64,000 bases of DNA from NCBI GenBank assembly GCA_947500845.1, contig CANMTP010000001.1, forward strand, positions 372,001-436,000. The letters are read 5' to 3'. A program made the position numbers and the translations under genes. The stretch comes from an uncultured Aquimarina sp. Lineage in GTDB: Bacteria; Bacteroidota; Bacteroidia; Flavobacteriales; Flavobacteriaceae. Below the pieces are notes generated by a model. It saw nothing but the letters and a program-made list of their open reading frames with translations, was not told where the DNA came from and ran no database searches. Positions 26,595 through 36,289 of the stretch are shown piece after piece (the first letter of the stretch is position 1; every line of letters begins with the position of its first letter).

Positions 26595-26731
26595 GTAACA
26601 ATCAAAACTTATATTGGATTGTTTTAGGAATTAAACTAAGTTAGCGTTTATCATCGTTTCTGCATTGTGTCGATACTATTTTGTATGTATAGCATAAAAA
26701 GAATATGGTATAATAATAAGGCTGGTTTGTA

Positions 26732-27685
26732 CTACTCAACTGATAACCATATCATTATATTATAAGCTATTCTCGCAGCTAATCGTGCAGTACAATTGTC
26801 AAGATCGTATTTTGGATTTAGTTCTACAATATCAGCACTGATCATTTTTTTAGATTCACAAATCAATTGAATAGTTTGCATAGCAATATCTATAGAAAAA
26901 CCAAGTGGGGAAGGAGCACTAACTCCTGGTGCATAGGCTGAAGAAAAACCATCGATATCCATGGTAAGGTATACAAGATCGACAGTAGCAATAAATTCAG
27001 AAACAGTTTGAGCTACTTTTTCTTTATTTTGAATGGTAAACTCGGTATTGTATAGATACTTGACCTGTAATTGATCTGCTCGATTAAAAAGTTCGCGATG
27101 ATTCGATTCTTTTTGGATGCCAAGGCACAAATATTGAAAGGAGTCATGTGCTTTCGCAATTTGATAGAACGGGGTTCCAGAGGTACCGTGGTCGATGGTT
27201 TCTCGCAAATCAAAATGCGCATCGAGATTAATGATTCCTATTGTTTTATTTGGAAATTGTTTTTTGATACCATTGTAATGCGGATACCCAAGATCATGCC
27301 CACCACCTAAAACTATTGGGAACATTTCGTGCTTAAGTAGCAATGCAATGCTATCAGTAGTTTCAAACTGCGCTTCTTCAAGATAATGATCCTTACAAGT
27401 TATATTTCCAACATCGAGAATACTAACTTCTTCTGAAAAGTGGTTAGAAAGGGATGACAGCATTTTCCGAATGGCATTTGGACCCTCAACAGCGCCAACT
27501 CTTCCTTGATTTCTTTTGACGCCTTCATCACATTCATACCCCAAAAAAGCAAAACTTTTTCCGCCTATTGTTAACAAAGCACTTTCTTCAAGAGTAATAC
27601 AACGAATCTTTTCGTGCATGTACAGTTGCTTTTCAGAAGAACGCCCTGTCCACAGGTCAGGATTTGGTTTTTGGTAGTTTTTCAT
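26732..27685 (-). CDS. hutG: Formimidoylglutamase HutG
   Basis: HutG hydrolyses N-formimidoyl-L-glutamate to glutamate and formamide, the last step of the four-step histidine pathway. It belongs to the arginase/ureohydrolase fold with two Mn ions. The metal ligands are visible: His130 in GGGHD, Asp155/His157/Asp159 in DAHFD, and the later DIDGF pair. The 317-residue length is normal. It is the last gene of the hut operon, 26 bases after hutU. The neighbouring hut genes support this over agmatinase or arginase. Confidence 0.94.
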   Translation of the reverse strand: MKNYQKPNPDLWTGRSSEKQLYMHEKIRCITLEESALLTIGGKSFAFLGYECDEGVKRNQGRVGAVEGPNAIRKMLSSLSNHFSEEVSILDVGNITCKDHYLEEAQFETTDSIALLLKHEMFPIVLGGGHDLGYPHYNGIKKQFPNKTIGIINLDAHFDLRETIDHGTSGTPFYQIAKAHDSFQYLCLGIQKESNHRELFNRADQLQVKYLYNTEFTIQNKEKVAQTVSEFIATVDLVYLTMDIDGFSSAYAPGVSAPSPLGFSIDIAMQTIQLICESKKMISADIVELNPKYDLDNCTARLAARIAYNIMIWLSVE

Positions 27686-27711
27686 GTTACAAATAATGAA
27701 GTATGTGCAAA

Positions 27712-29712
27712 TTATAGAATTTCATTCAGTACAGAATCTTCAACGATATTTGGCAGGGTAACTTGTAACTCTGGTGTACGTTTCATTTCTCTTTTTATGG
27801 CAAAGAGAGCTTCCTTGTTTCTGGCCCAGCTTCTTCGGGATATACCATTGTTAACATCAAAAAACAACATTCGTTTTAATCTTTCTGATGCATTTTCTGA
27901 TCCGTCGAGCACTAAACCAAACCCTCCATTAATCACTTCGCCCCAGCCAACACCACCTCCGTTATGAATAGACACCCAAGTTGCTCCTCTAAAGCTATCA
28001 CCAATTACATTATGTATCGCCATATCGGCGGTAAATTTACTTCCGTCATAAATATTACTGGTTTCTCTATAGGGTGAATCCGTTCCACTAACATCATGAT
28101 GGTCTCTTCCTAAAACAACAGGTGCAGAAATATCCCCATGATGTATAGCTTTATTAAAAGCTTCTGCAATTTTGATTCTTCCTTCAGCATCAGCATATAA
28201 AATACGAGCTTGCGAACCTACAACAAGCTTATTTTCTTTTGCTTCTTTTATCCAGGTAATATTATCTTGCATTTGTTGTTGTATCTCTTTCGGAGATACG
28301 TTTTTGATAGATTCCATTACTTCTAATGCGATCTGATCTGTTGTATCCAAATCTTCCGATTTCCCTGAAGTACAAACCCATCTAAACGGACCAAATCCAT
28401 AATCAAAGCACATGGGACCGAGAATATCTTGTACATAAGATGGGTATTTAAAATCGACACCATTTTTGGCCATTATATCGGCCCCGGCACGTGAAGCTTC
28501 CAAAAGAAAAGCATTTCCGTAGTCAAAAAAATACGTACCTAGTGCAGTATGTTTATTGATTGCGGCGGCATGCCTTCGAAGTGACTCTTGTACTTTAACT
28601 CTAAAAGTTTCGGGATGGTTACTAATCATAGTATTGGATTCTTCATAGCTGAGCCCCGCTGGGTAGTAACCACCCGACCATGGGTTATGTAAGGATGTTT
28701 GATCGGATCCCAAATCGATATAAATATTTTCGTCGTAAAATCGTTCCCAAACATCAACGATGTTACCTTGGTATGCTATCGAAACTGTTTCTTTTTGATC
28801 AACAGCTTTTTTTACTCTGGCGATCAAATCATTCATAGTATCCAGAATTTCATCAACCCAACCTTGTTCGTAACGTTTTTGAGCTGCTTTTGGATTTACT
28901 TCGGCGCAAATGGTAATACAACCTGCTATGTTACCGGCTTTGGGTTGTGCGCCACTCATGCCACCCAAACCAGAAGTTAGAAAGATTTTACCAGAAGAAG
29001 ATTCGTTGGGTTGCAATGTTTTTCTAAAAGCATTCATTACAGTGATCGTTGTGCCATGAACAATTCCCTGTGGACCGATATACATGTAACTTCCTGCGGT
29101 CATTTGTCCGTATTGTGTTACCCCCAGGGCATTATATTTTTCCCAGTCATCGGGTGCCGAATAATTTGGGATCATCATTCCGTTGGTCACCACTACGCTA
29201 GGTGCATCCTTTGACGAAGGAAACAATCCCATTGGATGTCCAGAATACATATGTAACGTTTGTGTTTCGGTCATCGTTGCCAGATAATACATGGTAAGTA
29301 AATATTGTGCCCAATTTTGGAATACAGCACCATTACCCCCATAGGTAATTAATTCATAGGGATGCTGAGCTACTGCTGGATCCAAATTGTTCTGAATCAT
29401 CAACATAATTGCAGCAGCTGATTTTGCTTTGGCAGGATATTCATCAATAGGCCGAGCATAGATTGGATACGATGGCATAAAACGATACATATAAATACGA
29501 CCATATTGATTTAGTTCTTCTAAAAACTCTTTAGCAAGTTCATCATGCCAATCTTCAGGGAAATAACGCAGGGCATTTCTTAAAGCTAGTTTTTTTTCTT
29601 CAACAGAAAGAATTTGTTTTCGTTTTGGCGCACGACTTACTTTTGAATCCATAATTTTCTTTGAAGGTAACATTTCTGGAATCCCTTGAAGTATTTGTTC
29701 TTTGAAGGTCAT
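27712..29712 (-). CDS. hutU: Urocanate hydratase HutU
   Basis: HutU is an NAD-dependent hydratase converting urocanate to 4-imidazolone-5-propionate, step two of histidine degradation. It has 666 residues, about 100 longer than the proteobacterial enzymes but usual for the Bacteroidota form. The NAD-site segment YGGNGAVFQNW and the active-site Cys447 in FRWVCTSG are present. The gene is 24 bases downstream of hutI and 26 upstream of hutG, so the operon is intact. Confidence 0.96.
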   Translation of the reverse strand: MTFKEQILQGIPEMLPSKKIMDSKVSRAPKRKQILSVEEKKLALRNALRYFPEDWHDELAKEFLEELNQYGRIYMYRFMPSYPIYARPIDEYPAKAKSAAAIMLMIQNNLDPAVAQHPYELITYGGNGAVFQNWAQYLLTMYYLATMTETQTLHMYSGHPMGLFPSSKDAPSVVVTNGMMIPNYSAPDDWEKYNALGVTQYGQMTAGSYMYIGPQGIVHGTTITVMNAFRKTLQPNESSSGKIFLTSGLGGMSGAQPKAGNIAGCITICAEVNPKAAQKRYEQGWVDEILDTMNDLIARVKKAVDQKETVSIAYQGNIVDVWERFYDENIYIDLGSDQTSLHNPWSGGYYPAGLSYEESNTMISNHPETFRVKVQESLRRHAAAINKHTALGTYFFDYGNAFLLEASRAGADIMAKNGVDFKYPSYVQDILGPMCFDYGFGPFRWVCTSGKSEDLDTTDQIALEVMESIKNVSPKEIQQQMQDNITWIKEAKENKLVVGSQARILYADAEGRIKIAEAFNKAIHHGDISAPVVLGRDHHDVSGTDSPYRETSNIYDGSKFTADMAIHNVIGDSFRGATWVSIHNGGGVGWGEVINGGFGLVLDGSENASERLKRMLFFDVNNGISRRSWARNKEALFAIKREMKRTPELQVTLPNIVEDSVLNEIL

Positions 29713-29736
29713 GTTTATAGTTCTTTATGCTTTACA

Positions 29737-30975
29737 TTATATTAAATCACCTCGTTTCCATACGTGAGATGGAGTAAGTTTTCCCTGATGATAAAAGATT
29801 TCGTTAAAATGATCGGTTTGAAACAAATTGAAATCAGCCAGCATCCCTGAAGAAAGCCGTCCTCGGTCTTTAAGATTAAGTGCTGCTGCAGCTCTAAAAG
29901 TTATTCCGGCAAGGATTTCTGCATTAGATAATTTTTCAAAGGTTCCCAAGATACAGGCTTGAGTTAGTAGATCTCCCATGGGAGCAGATCCGGGATTCCA
30001 GTCACTTGCAATTGCAAGGGCCCCACCTGCATTTAATATTTTTCTCGCAGGCGCAAAATTGCACCCTAATCCAATAGAAGCACCTGGTAAAGCTACTGAA
30101 ATTACATCGCTTTTGGCTAATATCTCTATCTCGTCTTCTGTACTCGCTTCAAGATGATCGGCGCTCCTAGCATTTAGTTTTACGGCTACCTCACTACCTC
30201 CTACGCTAAATTGATCGGCATGAACAGTTATGTCAAACCCCATAGCTTTTGCCTTTTTGAAATATGGGTAAATATCAGAAGGAAGAAAAGCACTTTTTTC
30301 TATAAAGGCATCCATTCTGTTTGTGAGTTTTTCTTCTTTTAGAACAGGAAATAATGAATTACTAATTGCATCGAGATATGTTCTATGATCACCATCAAAA
30401 TCCCGGGGCAGCATGTGTCCTGCAAGACATGTTGAAATAAGATCAGCCTCAGTACTATCTTGGGCATTCTTTATGGCGCGTAACATTTTTAACTCTTCTT
30501 TGGTAGAAAGACCATATCCGCTTTTCACCTCTATTGTAGTTATTCCTTGATTTAATAATGTGTTTGCTCTTTTAATCACTCCATATGTGAGTTCTTGTTG
30601 GTCTGCTTTTCTTGTTTGGGTTACCGTATCCCATATACCTCCACCAGCTTCTGCAATTTCTAAATATGACTTACCAGCATTACGCATTGCATAATCTCTT
30701 GCTCTGGAACCTGAAAAACAAATGTGAGTATGGGCATCAATAAACCCTGGGACACACACATGATCTGCATGCAATTCTATAATTTCAGCATTTAGATCTT
30801 TAGCTTTCTTACCTAATTCTGAAAATGTTCCAATACTATGAATTCGTTCTCCTTTAATAAGTATACCGGCATTTTCAATACTATGAAGTTCTTCATCTTC
30901 AATTGAACCTTTAAGGGAAAGATCTTCCATGGCAAGCAGTTGTTTGATCGGGCCTATTAATTTATATTTCTCCAT
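29737..30975 (-). CDS. hutI: Imidazolonepropionase HutI
   Basis: HutI is a metal-dependent amidohydrolase that opens imidazolonepropionate to N-formimidoyl-glutamate. The 412-residue protein shows the metal-binding HTH of the amidohydrolase fold (His82, His84 in DAHTHICFSG). The later VHADQF and SADHLE segments supply further histidines, and ASDWNPGS supplies the terminal Asp. The gene lies 26 bases after hutH. No missing catalytic element was noted. Confidence 0.96.
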   Translation of the reverse strand: MEKYKLIGPIKQLLAMEDLSLKGSIEDEELHSIENAGILIKGERIHSIGTFSELGKKAKDLNAEIIELHADHVCVPGFIDAHTHICFSGSRARDYAMRNAGKSYLEIAEAGGGIWDTVTQTRKADQQELTYGVIKRANTLLNQGITTIEVKSGYGLSTKEELKMLRAIKNAQDSTEADLISTCLAGHMLPRDFDGDHRTYLDAISNSLFPVLKEEKLTNRMDAFIEKSAFLPSDIYPYFKKAKAMGFDITVHADQFSVGGSEVAVKLNARSADHLEASTEDEIEILAKSDVISVALPGASIGLGCNFAPARKILNAGGALAIASDWNPGSAPMGDLLTQACILGTFEKLSNAEILAGITFRAAAALNLKDRGRLSSGMLADFNLFQTDHFNEIFYHQGKLTPSHVWKRGDLI

Positions 30976-31001
30976 TGATTATAACACTATAAATTCATTC
31001 C

Positions 31002-32582
31002 TTAATATACTTCAAAATCATTAGAAAATAGGGTTTCCAGAGATAATTCTTCTCTCTCAGATACTTGATTTACAATATTGATTATTGTTTTTTCTTTGAT
31101 CATTTTAACACCTTCTTCAATATCATCTGCAAATACTCTATCTTCTTTTGCAAAGGATACTTTGGTTCGAACTTCTTTATAAATTTCATCGAGAATTATT
31201 CCTGATTTCAACGGCTTTCTGAATTCAAAAGCTTGTGCTGCGGTTAAAAGCTCAATAGCAAGTATTTTTTCAAGATTTTCAACTACATTAAGAGCTTTTC
31301 GACCACCAATAGATCCCATACTAACATGGTCTTCTTGACCTAGAGAAGTTGGTATACTGTCTGCGCTCGAAGGAAAACATAAACCTTTATTTTCGCTGGC
31401 CAATGCAGCGGTTGTATATTGTAGAATCATGTATCCAGAATTGATTCCGGTATTTTCCATCAATAGCTTAGGAACACCAGGGGAGTTGCCTTCTAAAGCC
31501 AAATATATTCTACGATCCGAAATATTACCAAGTTCTGAAGCGGCAAGACAGGCATAATCAATTGCCATTGCCAAGGGTTGCCCATGAAAACTACCTCCGC
31601 TAATAGTCAAATCCTCATTAATAATTATTGGGTTGTCTGTCACAGAGTTGAGTTCGACCTCGAGTAATTCTTTGAGATGCAGCCATGCATTTCTTGATGC
31701 ACCATGAACCTGTGGAATGCATCGTAAAGAATAGGGATCTTGAACCCGATCGCAATTTATGTGATCCTCCATGATTTCTGAACCCTTTAATAACGCTTTT
31801 ACCCTTGAAGCCACATGAATATTTCCTTTAAAAGGTCTAAGTTGGTGTAGTTCTCTATAAAAAGGCTTTACAGAACCCTGTAATCCTTCTATCATCATAG
31901 CACCAATAATATCGGCTTGAGAAAGACAACTATGTAACTTTTCGATGATCTTTATAGCATGTGCAGCAATAAATTGAGTGCCATTGATGAGAGCAAGACC
32001 TTCTTTAGGCCCTAAATCAAGTGGTTTTAGTTTGACTTTTTCGAAAAGTTCAGCAGTGCTGATCATCTCTTTTTTATACAACACTTTTCCTAAACCAATA
32101 AGCGGCAAGAAGAGATGAGATAGGGGGGCTAAGTCTCCTGAGGCGCCTACAGACCCTTGGCTTGGTACCACAGGGATTACATCATTATGTATATGCCAGA
32201 GAATTCGATCTAACGTTTTTTCAGAGATCCCTGAATAGCCTTTTGATAGTGACTGTAGCTTGAGAATCATCATTAACTTTGCTATTTCTGAATCAATAGG
32301 TTCTCCCACACCCACACTATGACTTTGTAAAATGTTGCTTTGAAGAATTTTTGTTTCTTCTTTGGATATCTTGGTGGTGCATAAAGGCCCAAATCCAGTA
32401 TTAATTCCGTATACCGGATGCCCTTTTTCAACTATATTTTCTACTACTTGTCTGCTTCTAACAATGTTTTTTCGTGATGCTTCAGAAATAATACCTTTTA
32501 TTTTCCCATGAGCGATTTTTATTGCCAGTCCCGCGGTTAAATACCCTTCTCCGTATAAAAAATGGTCTGATGTAGTGGACAT
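31002..32582 (-). CDS. hutH: Histidine ammonia-lyase HutH
   Basis: HutH deaminates L-histidine to trans-urocanate. The 526-residue protein contains the Ala147-Ser148-Gly149 triplet that cyclises to the MIO cofactor (GSVGASGDLAPL). It also has conserved active-site stretches YGINTGFG and GSFHGQP. It is the first gene of the hut operon, divergent from a LysR gene across an 82-base shared promoter region. The order H-I-U-G provides the full route to glutamate and formamide. Confidence 0.97.
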   Translation of the reverse strand: MSTTSDHFLYGEGYLTAGLAIKIAHGKIKGIISEASRKNIVRSRQVVENIVEKGHPVYGINTGFGPLCTTKISKEETKILQSNILQSHSVGVGEPIDSEIAKLMMILKLQSLSKGYSGISEKTLDRILWHIHNDVIPVVPSQGSVGASGDLAPLSHLFLPLIGLGKVLYKKEMISTAELFEKVKLKPLDLGPKEGLALINGTQFIAAHAIKIIEKLHSCLSQADIIGAMMIEGLQGSVKPFYRELHQLRPFKGNIHVASRVKALLKGSEIMEDHINCDRVQDPYSLRCIPQVHGASRNAWLHLKELLEVELNSVTDNPIIINEDLTISGGSFHGQPLAMAIDYACLAASELGNISDRRIYLALEGNSPGVPKLLMENTGINSGYMILQYTTAALASENKGLCFPSSADSIPTSLGQEDHVSMGSIGGRKALNVVENLEKILAIELLTAAQAFEFRKPLKSGIILDEIYKEVRTKVSFAKEDRVFADDIEEGVKMIKEKTIINIVNQVSEREELSLETLFSNDFEVY

Positions 32583-32612
32583 TGGTTATTTTTTTATTGG
32601 TACTACTAAATT

Positions 32613-32643
32613 AATACTTACTTTTAATAATTAGAAATACTTA
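32613..32643. promoter_or_regulatory. Direct repeat in the hutH-lysR divergent promoter region
   Basis: AATACTTA occurs at 32613-32620 and again at 32636-32643, 23 bases apart (about two helical turns). It lies in the AT-rich 82-base region from which hutH and the LysR gene diverge. It is a plausible regulator-binding site. Reading leftward, a TAATTTAG-like -7 sequence for hutH overlaps the left copy. Confidence 0.35.
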
Positions 32644-32664
32644 TTTAGTCATTAATTAATAACT

Positions 32665-33549
32665 ATGGGTTATCAGTTAGAATTACGACACTTTACATAT
32701 TTTTTGGCTGTCGCAGAAGAATTGCACTTTAGGAAAGCAGCAAACAGACTATTCATTTCTCAACCTGGTTTAAGTCGTCAGATAAAGCAAATGGAAGAAA
32801 TAATAGAGGCAAAATTATTTATCAGAGATAAAAGAAATGTTCGTTTAACTATTGCAGGTCAATATCTTAAAAAAGAACTGGACTATATTTTTAATCATAT
32901 CAATTTTACCATTAAGCAGACTCGTTTACTTGATTTGGGTAGTGATGGCGAGATACGAATAGGATTTTTAGGATCTGCCATGCAAACTGTAATTCCTGAG
33001 CTTCTGGTTAGTGCAAATAACACATTTCCAAACATACGATTTAGTTTGGAGGAGATGTCTAATTATTTGCAGGTAGATGCAATAGAAAAAGACCAATTAG
33101 ATTTAGGATTTGTAAGATTAGCTAGAGTTCCAAAAGATGTAAAGATGAAAACCATACATACTGATACTTTTTCTTTGGTTTTACCCAAGACTCACCATCT
33201 GGATATGCAATCATTCAAAAATATTGGCCAAGTATCAGATGAAAATTTCATTCTATTTTCATCTGATTATAGTTCACTCTACTATAATAAGATCATGAGC
33301 ATTTGTGAGGATAGAGGTTTTAAACCTAAAGTTTCCCACAGATCTGTTCATGCACAAACTATTTTTAAATTAGTTGAAAGTGGATTGGGAGTTGCAATTG
33401 TGCCAACATCCCTACAATTTGGATTTGATCTTGATGTTAAGTTTTTAGAGATTCCTAAAATTAAACAAACCGCTGTCTTATCTGTAATTTGGAAAGAAAA
33501 TAATCGTAATCCCGCCTTGCAAAAGATTAGCGCCTTGATAGATTTATAG
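32665..33549 (+). CDS. LysR family transcriptional regulator, probable hut regulator
   Basis: This 294-residue protein has the LysR winged helix-turn-helix (residues 5-65, AVAEELHFRKAANRLFISQPGLSRQIKQME). Its LysR-substrate effector domain covers about 90-290 and begins IRIGFLGSAMQTVIPELL. It is divergent from hutH, the standard LysR arrangement, so it likely controls the hut operon in response to urocanate or histidine and represses itself. Most known hut operons use HutC (GntR) or HutP instead. Confidence 0.93.
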   Translation: MGYQLELRHFTYFLAVAEELHFRKAANRLFISQPGLSRQIKQMEEIIEAKLFIRDKRNVRLTIAGQYLKKELDYIFNHINFTIKQTRLLDLGSDGEIRIGFLGSAMQTVIPELLVSANNTFPNIRFSLEEMSNYLQVDAIEKDQLDLGFVRLARVPKDVKMKTIHTDTFSLVLPKTHHLDMQSFKNIGQVSDENFILFSSDYSSLYYNKIMSICEDRGFKPKVSHRSVHAQTIFKLVESGLGVAIVPTSLQFGFDLDVKFLEIPKIKQTAVLSVIWKENNRNPALQKISALIDL

Positions 33550-33711
33550 GGAGTAGGGATGGCTATGATAGCTTATAAAGGTAGATTTTTTTTTATTTCT
33601 GGATACTGTTGTTTACTTTTGGTTGCATAATTTTATCACTTTTTCTGAGTTTTAAACTTTGAAGGACTAATAATATTAGCTTTAAATAGTAATGCTCCAA
33701 ATTTATAAACT

Positions 33712-34341
33712 ATGATTAAAAAGCTGTTTTTTGTTACCGTATTTATGGGATTGTTTTCTCATGTTTCCAATGCACAGGTTGAAGACTTTGAAATTGGAAT
33801 CAAATTGGGCCTTAATATCGCAGATGTAAGAAGTGATGAAGTTGATGATTTGGATCCACGGACCAGTATTCATATAGGTTTGGCGGCAGAAATACCAATT
33901 AATGAATATATAGGGCTTCAACCTGAATTGTTGTATTCTTTTCAGGGATTTAGCGCTGAGAGCTTTGAACCCAATTTTCAAGAAGAAAATCTAAAATTGG
34001 ACTATATCTATCTCCCTATTATGGTTAAGTATTATCCTTTCTATGTAGTTCCCGGTTTTAGTATCGAAGTTGGACCACAAGTAGGGTTTTTAACTTCAGC
34101 TATTTTGGAACGTAAAAACGTATTTGAAGGCGGGGTAACTGAAACTTCAGATGTGGATTTTGATGATTTTATATCTGACGTTGATGTGGCTATTAATGTA
34201 GGACTAGGTTATCAATTTGAAATGGGTGCCTTTTTTCAGGCACGTTATAACATCGGGGTTACTGATATTGTTGAGATAGATGATTTAGAAATTTCCAGAC
34301 AATTTTCGATTTTTCAGTTTTCTACAGGTATAAAATTTTAG
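33712..34341 (+). CDS. Outer-membrane beta-barrel protein (PorT-like)
   Basis: This 209-residue protein has a clear signal peptide (MIKKLFFVTVFMGLFSHVSNAQ, cleavage after Ala). Alternating aromatic/hydrophobic beta strands follow, typical of the 8-stranded Bacteroidota outer-membrane beta-barrel family: LGLNIADV, GLQPELLYSFQG, YIYLPIMVKYY and VGLGYQFEMGAFF. It ends in a Phe-terminated strand (FSTGIKF). No specific function can be given. It is monocistronic and convergent with the next gene. Confidence 0.88.
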   Translation: MIKKLFFVTVFMGLFSHVSNAQVEDFEIGIKLGLNIADVRSDEVDDLDPRTSIHIGLAAEIPINEYIGLQPELLYSFQGFSAESFEPNFQEENLKLDYIYLPIMVKYYPFYVVPGFSIEVGPQVGFLTSAILERKNVFEGGVTETSDVDFDDFISDVDVAINVGLGYQFEMGAFFQARYNIGVTDIVEIDDLEISRQFSIFQFSTGIKF

Positions 34342-34356
34342 AAATATAAATTTTAT

Positions 34357-34722
34357 CTAATTCGGCATTGTGTAGAAGAATTGCTCTTCTGTAATTTTTC
34401 CATTATTAACCTGATAAACGGCCAATTCTTCGATTTGCATACGACCTTGTCCTTTGAATGTGCAATCTAATTTCATAGCACAACTAAAATGATTTTCTGC
34501 GACTTGAGGATTTGAAATTTCACTCCCATGAAATTCTTCAACAGTAGCAAACCAATCTTCGCTCTTTTTAATAACTTTATCTTTTCCGGTTACTACCGCA
34601 TTAGGACCTTCAGGCATTTCTTTACTCACTATATTATCATCATAAAGCTCTTTTATGGCTTGCATGTTTTCACCTATACGGCAAAGTTCTACTAATCGAT
34701 TTGCAACTTGCTGCGTATTCAT
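34357..34722 (-). CDS. SnoaL-like/NTF2-fold protein
   Basis: This 121-residue protein has the NTF2-like cone fold pattern. The N-terminal helices contain VELCRIGENMQAIKELYDDN, the middle strands carry FHGSEIS, and the C-terminal sheet includes VYQVNNGKITEEQFFY. These folds serve as small-molecule binders or isomerases, with no sure assignment here. No signal peptide is present. It is convergent with the outer-membrane protein gene, 15 bases apart. Confidence 0.82.
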   Translation of the reverse strand: MNTQQVANRLVELCRIGENMQAIKELYDDNIVSKEMPEGPNAVVTGKDKVIKKSEDWFATVEEFHGSEISNPQVAENHFSCAMKLDCTFKGQGRMQIEELAVYQVNNGKITEEQFFYTMPN

Positions 34723-34980
34723 TTTGAATATAATTTATTGATTATAATACCATTTCTCACATGAAATTACCGTATAAAATTGTCTCTTTTGACTTGATGC
34801 TTCGTTATAAAATTGATCGATAGCTATGGCTATCCATAAATTTTTTGCCTTGCTTAAAATCAAAATAGTTCAATTCGTATATCAGTAACTTCATATAAGA
34901 ACTGGTATAAAACAATTTCACACTGTAAATTACAAAAATACTTCGACTTGAAATTTTAAAAAATTGTTATAAATGGGGCG

Positions 34981-36288
34981 TTAAGCTACTGCTTCTTTGT
35001 AGGTTTTTAAACAACGTTCACGAGCTTCTTTGTGATCTACCATTTTTTCAGGGTATTTATCGGTATTATATTCTGATATCCATTGTTTAACGTATTGTCT
35101 ATCTTTATCGTATTTTTCAATTTGAGAGGTCGGATTAAATATTCTGAAATAAGGAGCGGCATCAACACCCGAACCTGCAGCCCATTGCCAATTACCTACG
35201 TTTGAAGACATATCATAATCTAGCAATTTTTCAGCAAAATAAGCTTCTCCCCAACGCCAATCAATCAGTAAATGTTTGCATAAAAAGCTCGCTACTACCA
35301 TACGCACTCTATTGTGCATATATCCTGTTTGATTTAATTGACGCATGCCTGCATCTACTAACGGGTATCCTGTTTCGCCATTTTTCCATTTTTCATACTC
35401 ATCTTCGTTATTTCTCCATTCAATACGATCATATTTAGATCTAAAGGCGTTGTCTTTGGTTTCAGGATAATGCCATAGAATTTGCATAAAAAACTCTCGC
35501 CAGATGAGTTCTGACCAGAAGACTTCGTTTTTCTCTGCAATAGCTTTTTTCACCATTTTTCTTATACTTACTGTACCAAAACGTAGATGAGGTCCCAATC
35601 GCGAAGTTCCGTTTTCTTTTGCAGGATAGTTACGGGTATCTTCGTAGTTTTCAATGAGTGTTGGTGTTACTGTATAATCTGGAATTTTTATGGAAGACTT
35701 TTCAAACCCCATATCGCTTAACGAAAGATTAGGAAGTCTTGTGTTTTTAACTAAATTGTGTTGGTACTGAGACGTGTAGTGTATCTTTAATTTGGATTCA
35801 TCAAAAATTTCTTTCCATTTGTTTTTGTAGGGAGTATAAACCACATAAGGGTCTCCATCTGATTTGACCACTTCATCTTTCTCAAAAATTACCTGATCCT
35901 TAAAGGTGTTCAAGCGAATATCTTTTTTTTCGAGAAGTTCCTTTATGTTTTTATCTCGATCACGGGCATAGGGTTCATAGTCGTGATTTGTAAAAACATC
36001 CTTAATAGAGTATTGAGATATTAAATCTTCAAAAACAGCTTCAGGTTCACCATAAAAAATCGCAATTGAACTGTCATGTTCCTTTTGAAGCTCATTTCGC
36101 ATTGACTGAATATTTTCAAAGATGAAAGATACCCTGGCATCATCTTTTGGAAGTTCCTCTAGAATATTTTTATCAAAAATAAAAATAGGTAATACGGGAT
36201 ATTCGCTTTTAAGAGCTTGAAGAAACCCGATATTGTCATCTAATCGCAAATCTCTTCTAAACCAAAATATAGATACTTTCTGTGACAT
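34981..36288 (-). CDS. phr: Class I cryptochrome/DNA photolyase
   Basis: This flavoprotein of 435 residues repairs UV-induced cyclobutane pyrimidine dimers using blue light. The N-terminal antenna domain starts VSIFWFRRDLRLDDN. The FAD-binding helical domain has the conserved WSELIWREFFMQIL, DAGMRQLNQTGYMHNRVRM and DYDMSSNVGNWQWAAGSG segments. These include the Trp and Asn/Asp residues that hold FAD. It is the last gene of a three-gene operon with an SDR and an SRPBCC protein, preceded by a nested dyad. Confidence 0.95.
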   Translation of the reverse strand: MSQKVSIFWFRRDLRLDDNIGFLQALKSEYPVLPIFIFDKNILEELPKDDARVSFIFENIQSMRNELQKEHDSSIAIFYGEPEAVFEDLISQYSIKDVFTNHDYEPYARDRDKNIKELLEKKDIRLNTFKDQVIFEKDEVVKSDGDPYVVYTPYKNKWKEIFDESKLKIHYTSQYQHNLVKNTRLPNLSLSDMGFEKSSIKIPDYTVTPTLIENYEDTRNYPAKENGTSRLGPHLRFGTVSIRKMVKKAIAEKNEVFWSELIWREFFMQILWHYPETKDNAFRSKYDRIEWRNNEDEYEKWKNGETGYPLVDAGMRQLNQTGYMHNRVRMVVASFLCKHLLIDWRWGEAYFAEKLLDYDMSSNVGNWQWAAGSGVDAAPYFRIFNPTSQIEKYDKDRQYVKQWISEYNTDKYPEKMVDHKEARERCLKTYKEAVA

Positions 36289-36289
36289 T

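Noticed and set aside
26407-26601. 64-codon minus-strand ORF in the AT-rich gap
   Set aside because: It overlaps the terminator and runs antisense to the small plus-strand ORF. Its composition looks like random AT-rich translation.
27614-27967. 117-codon plus-strand ORF across the hutG-hutU junction
   Set aside because: It is antisense to two certain genes and has no recognisable domain.
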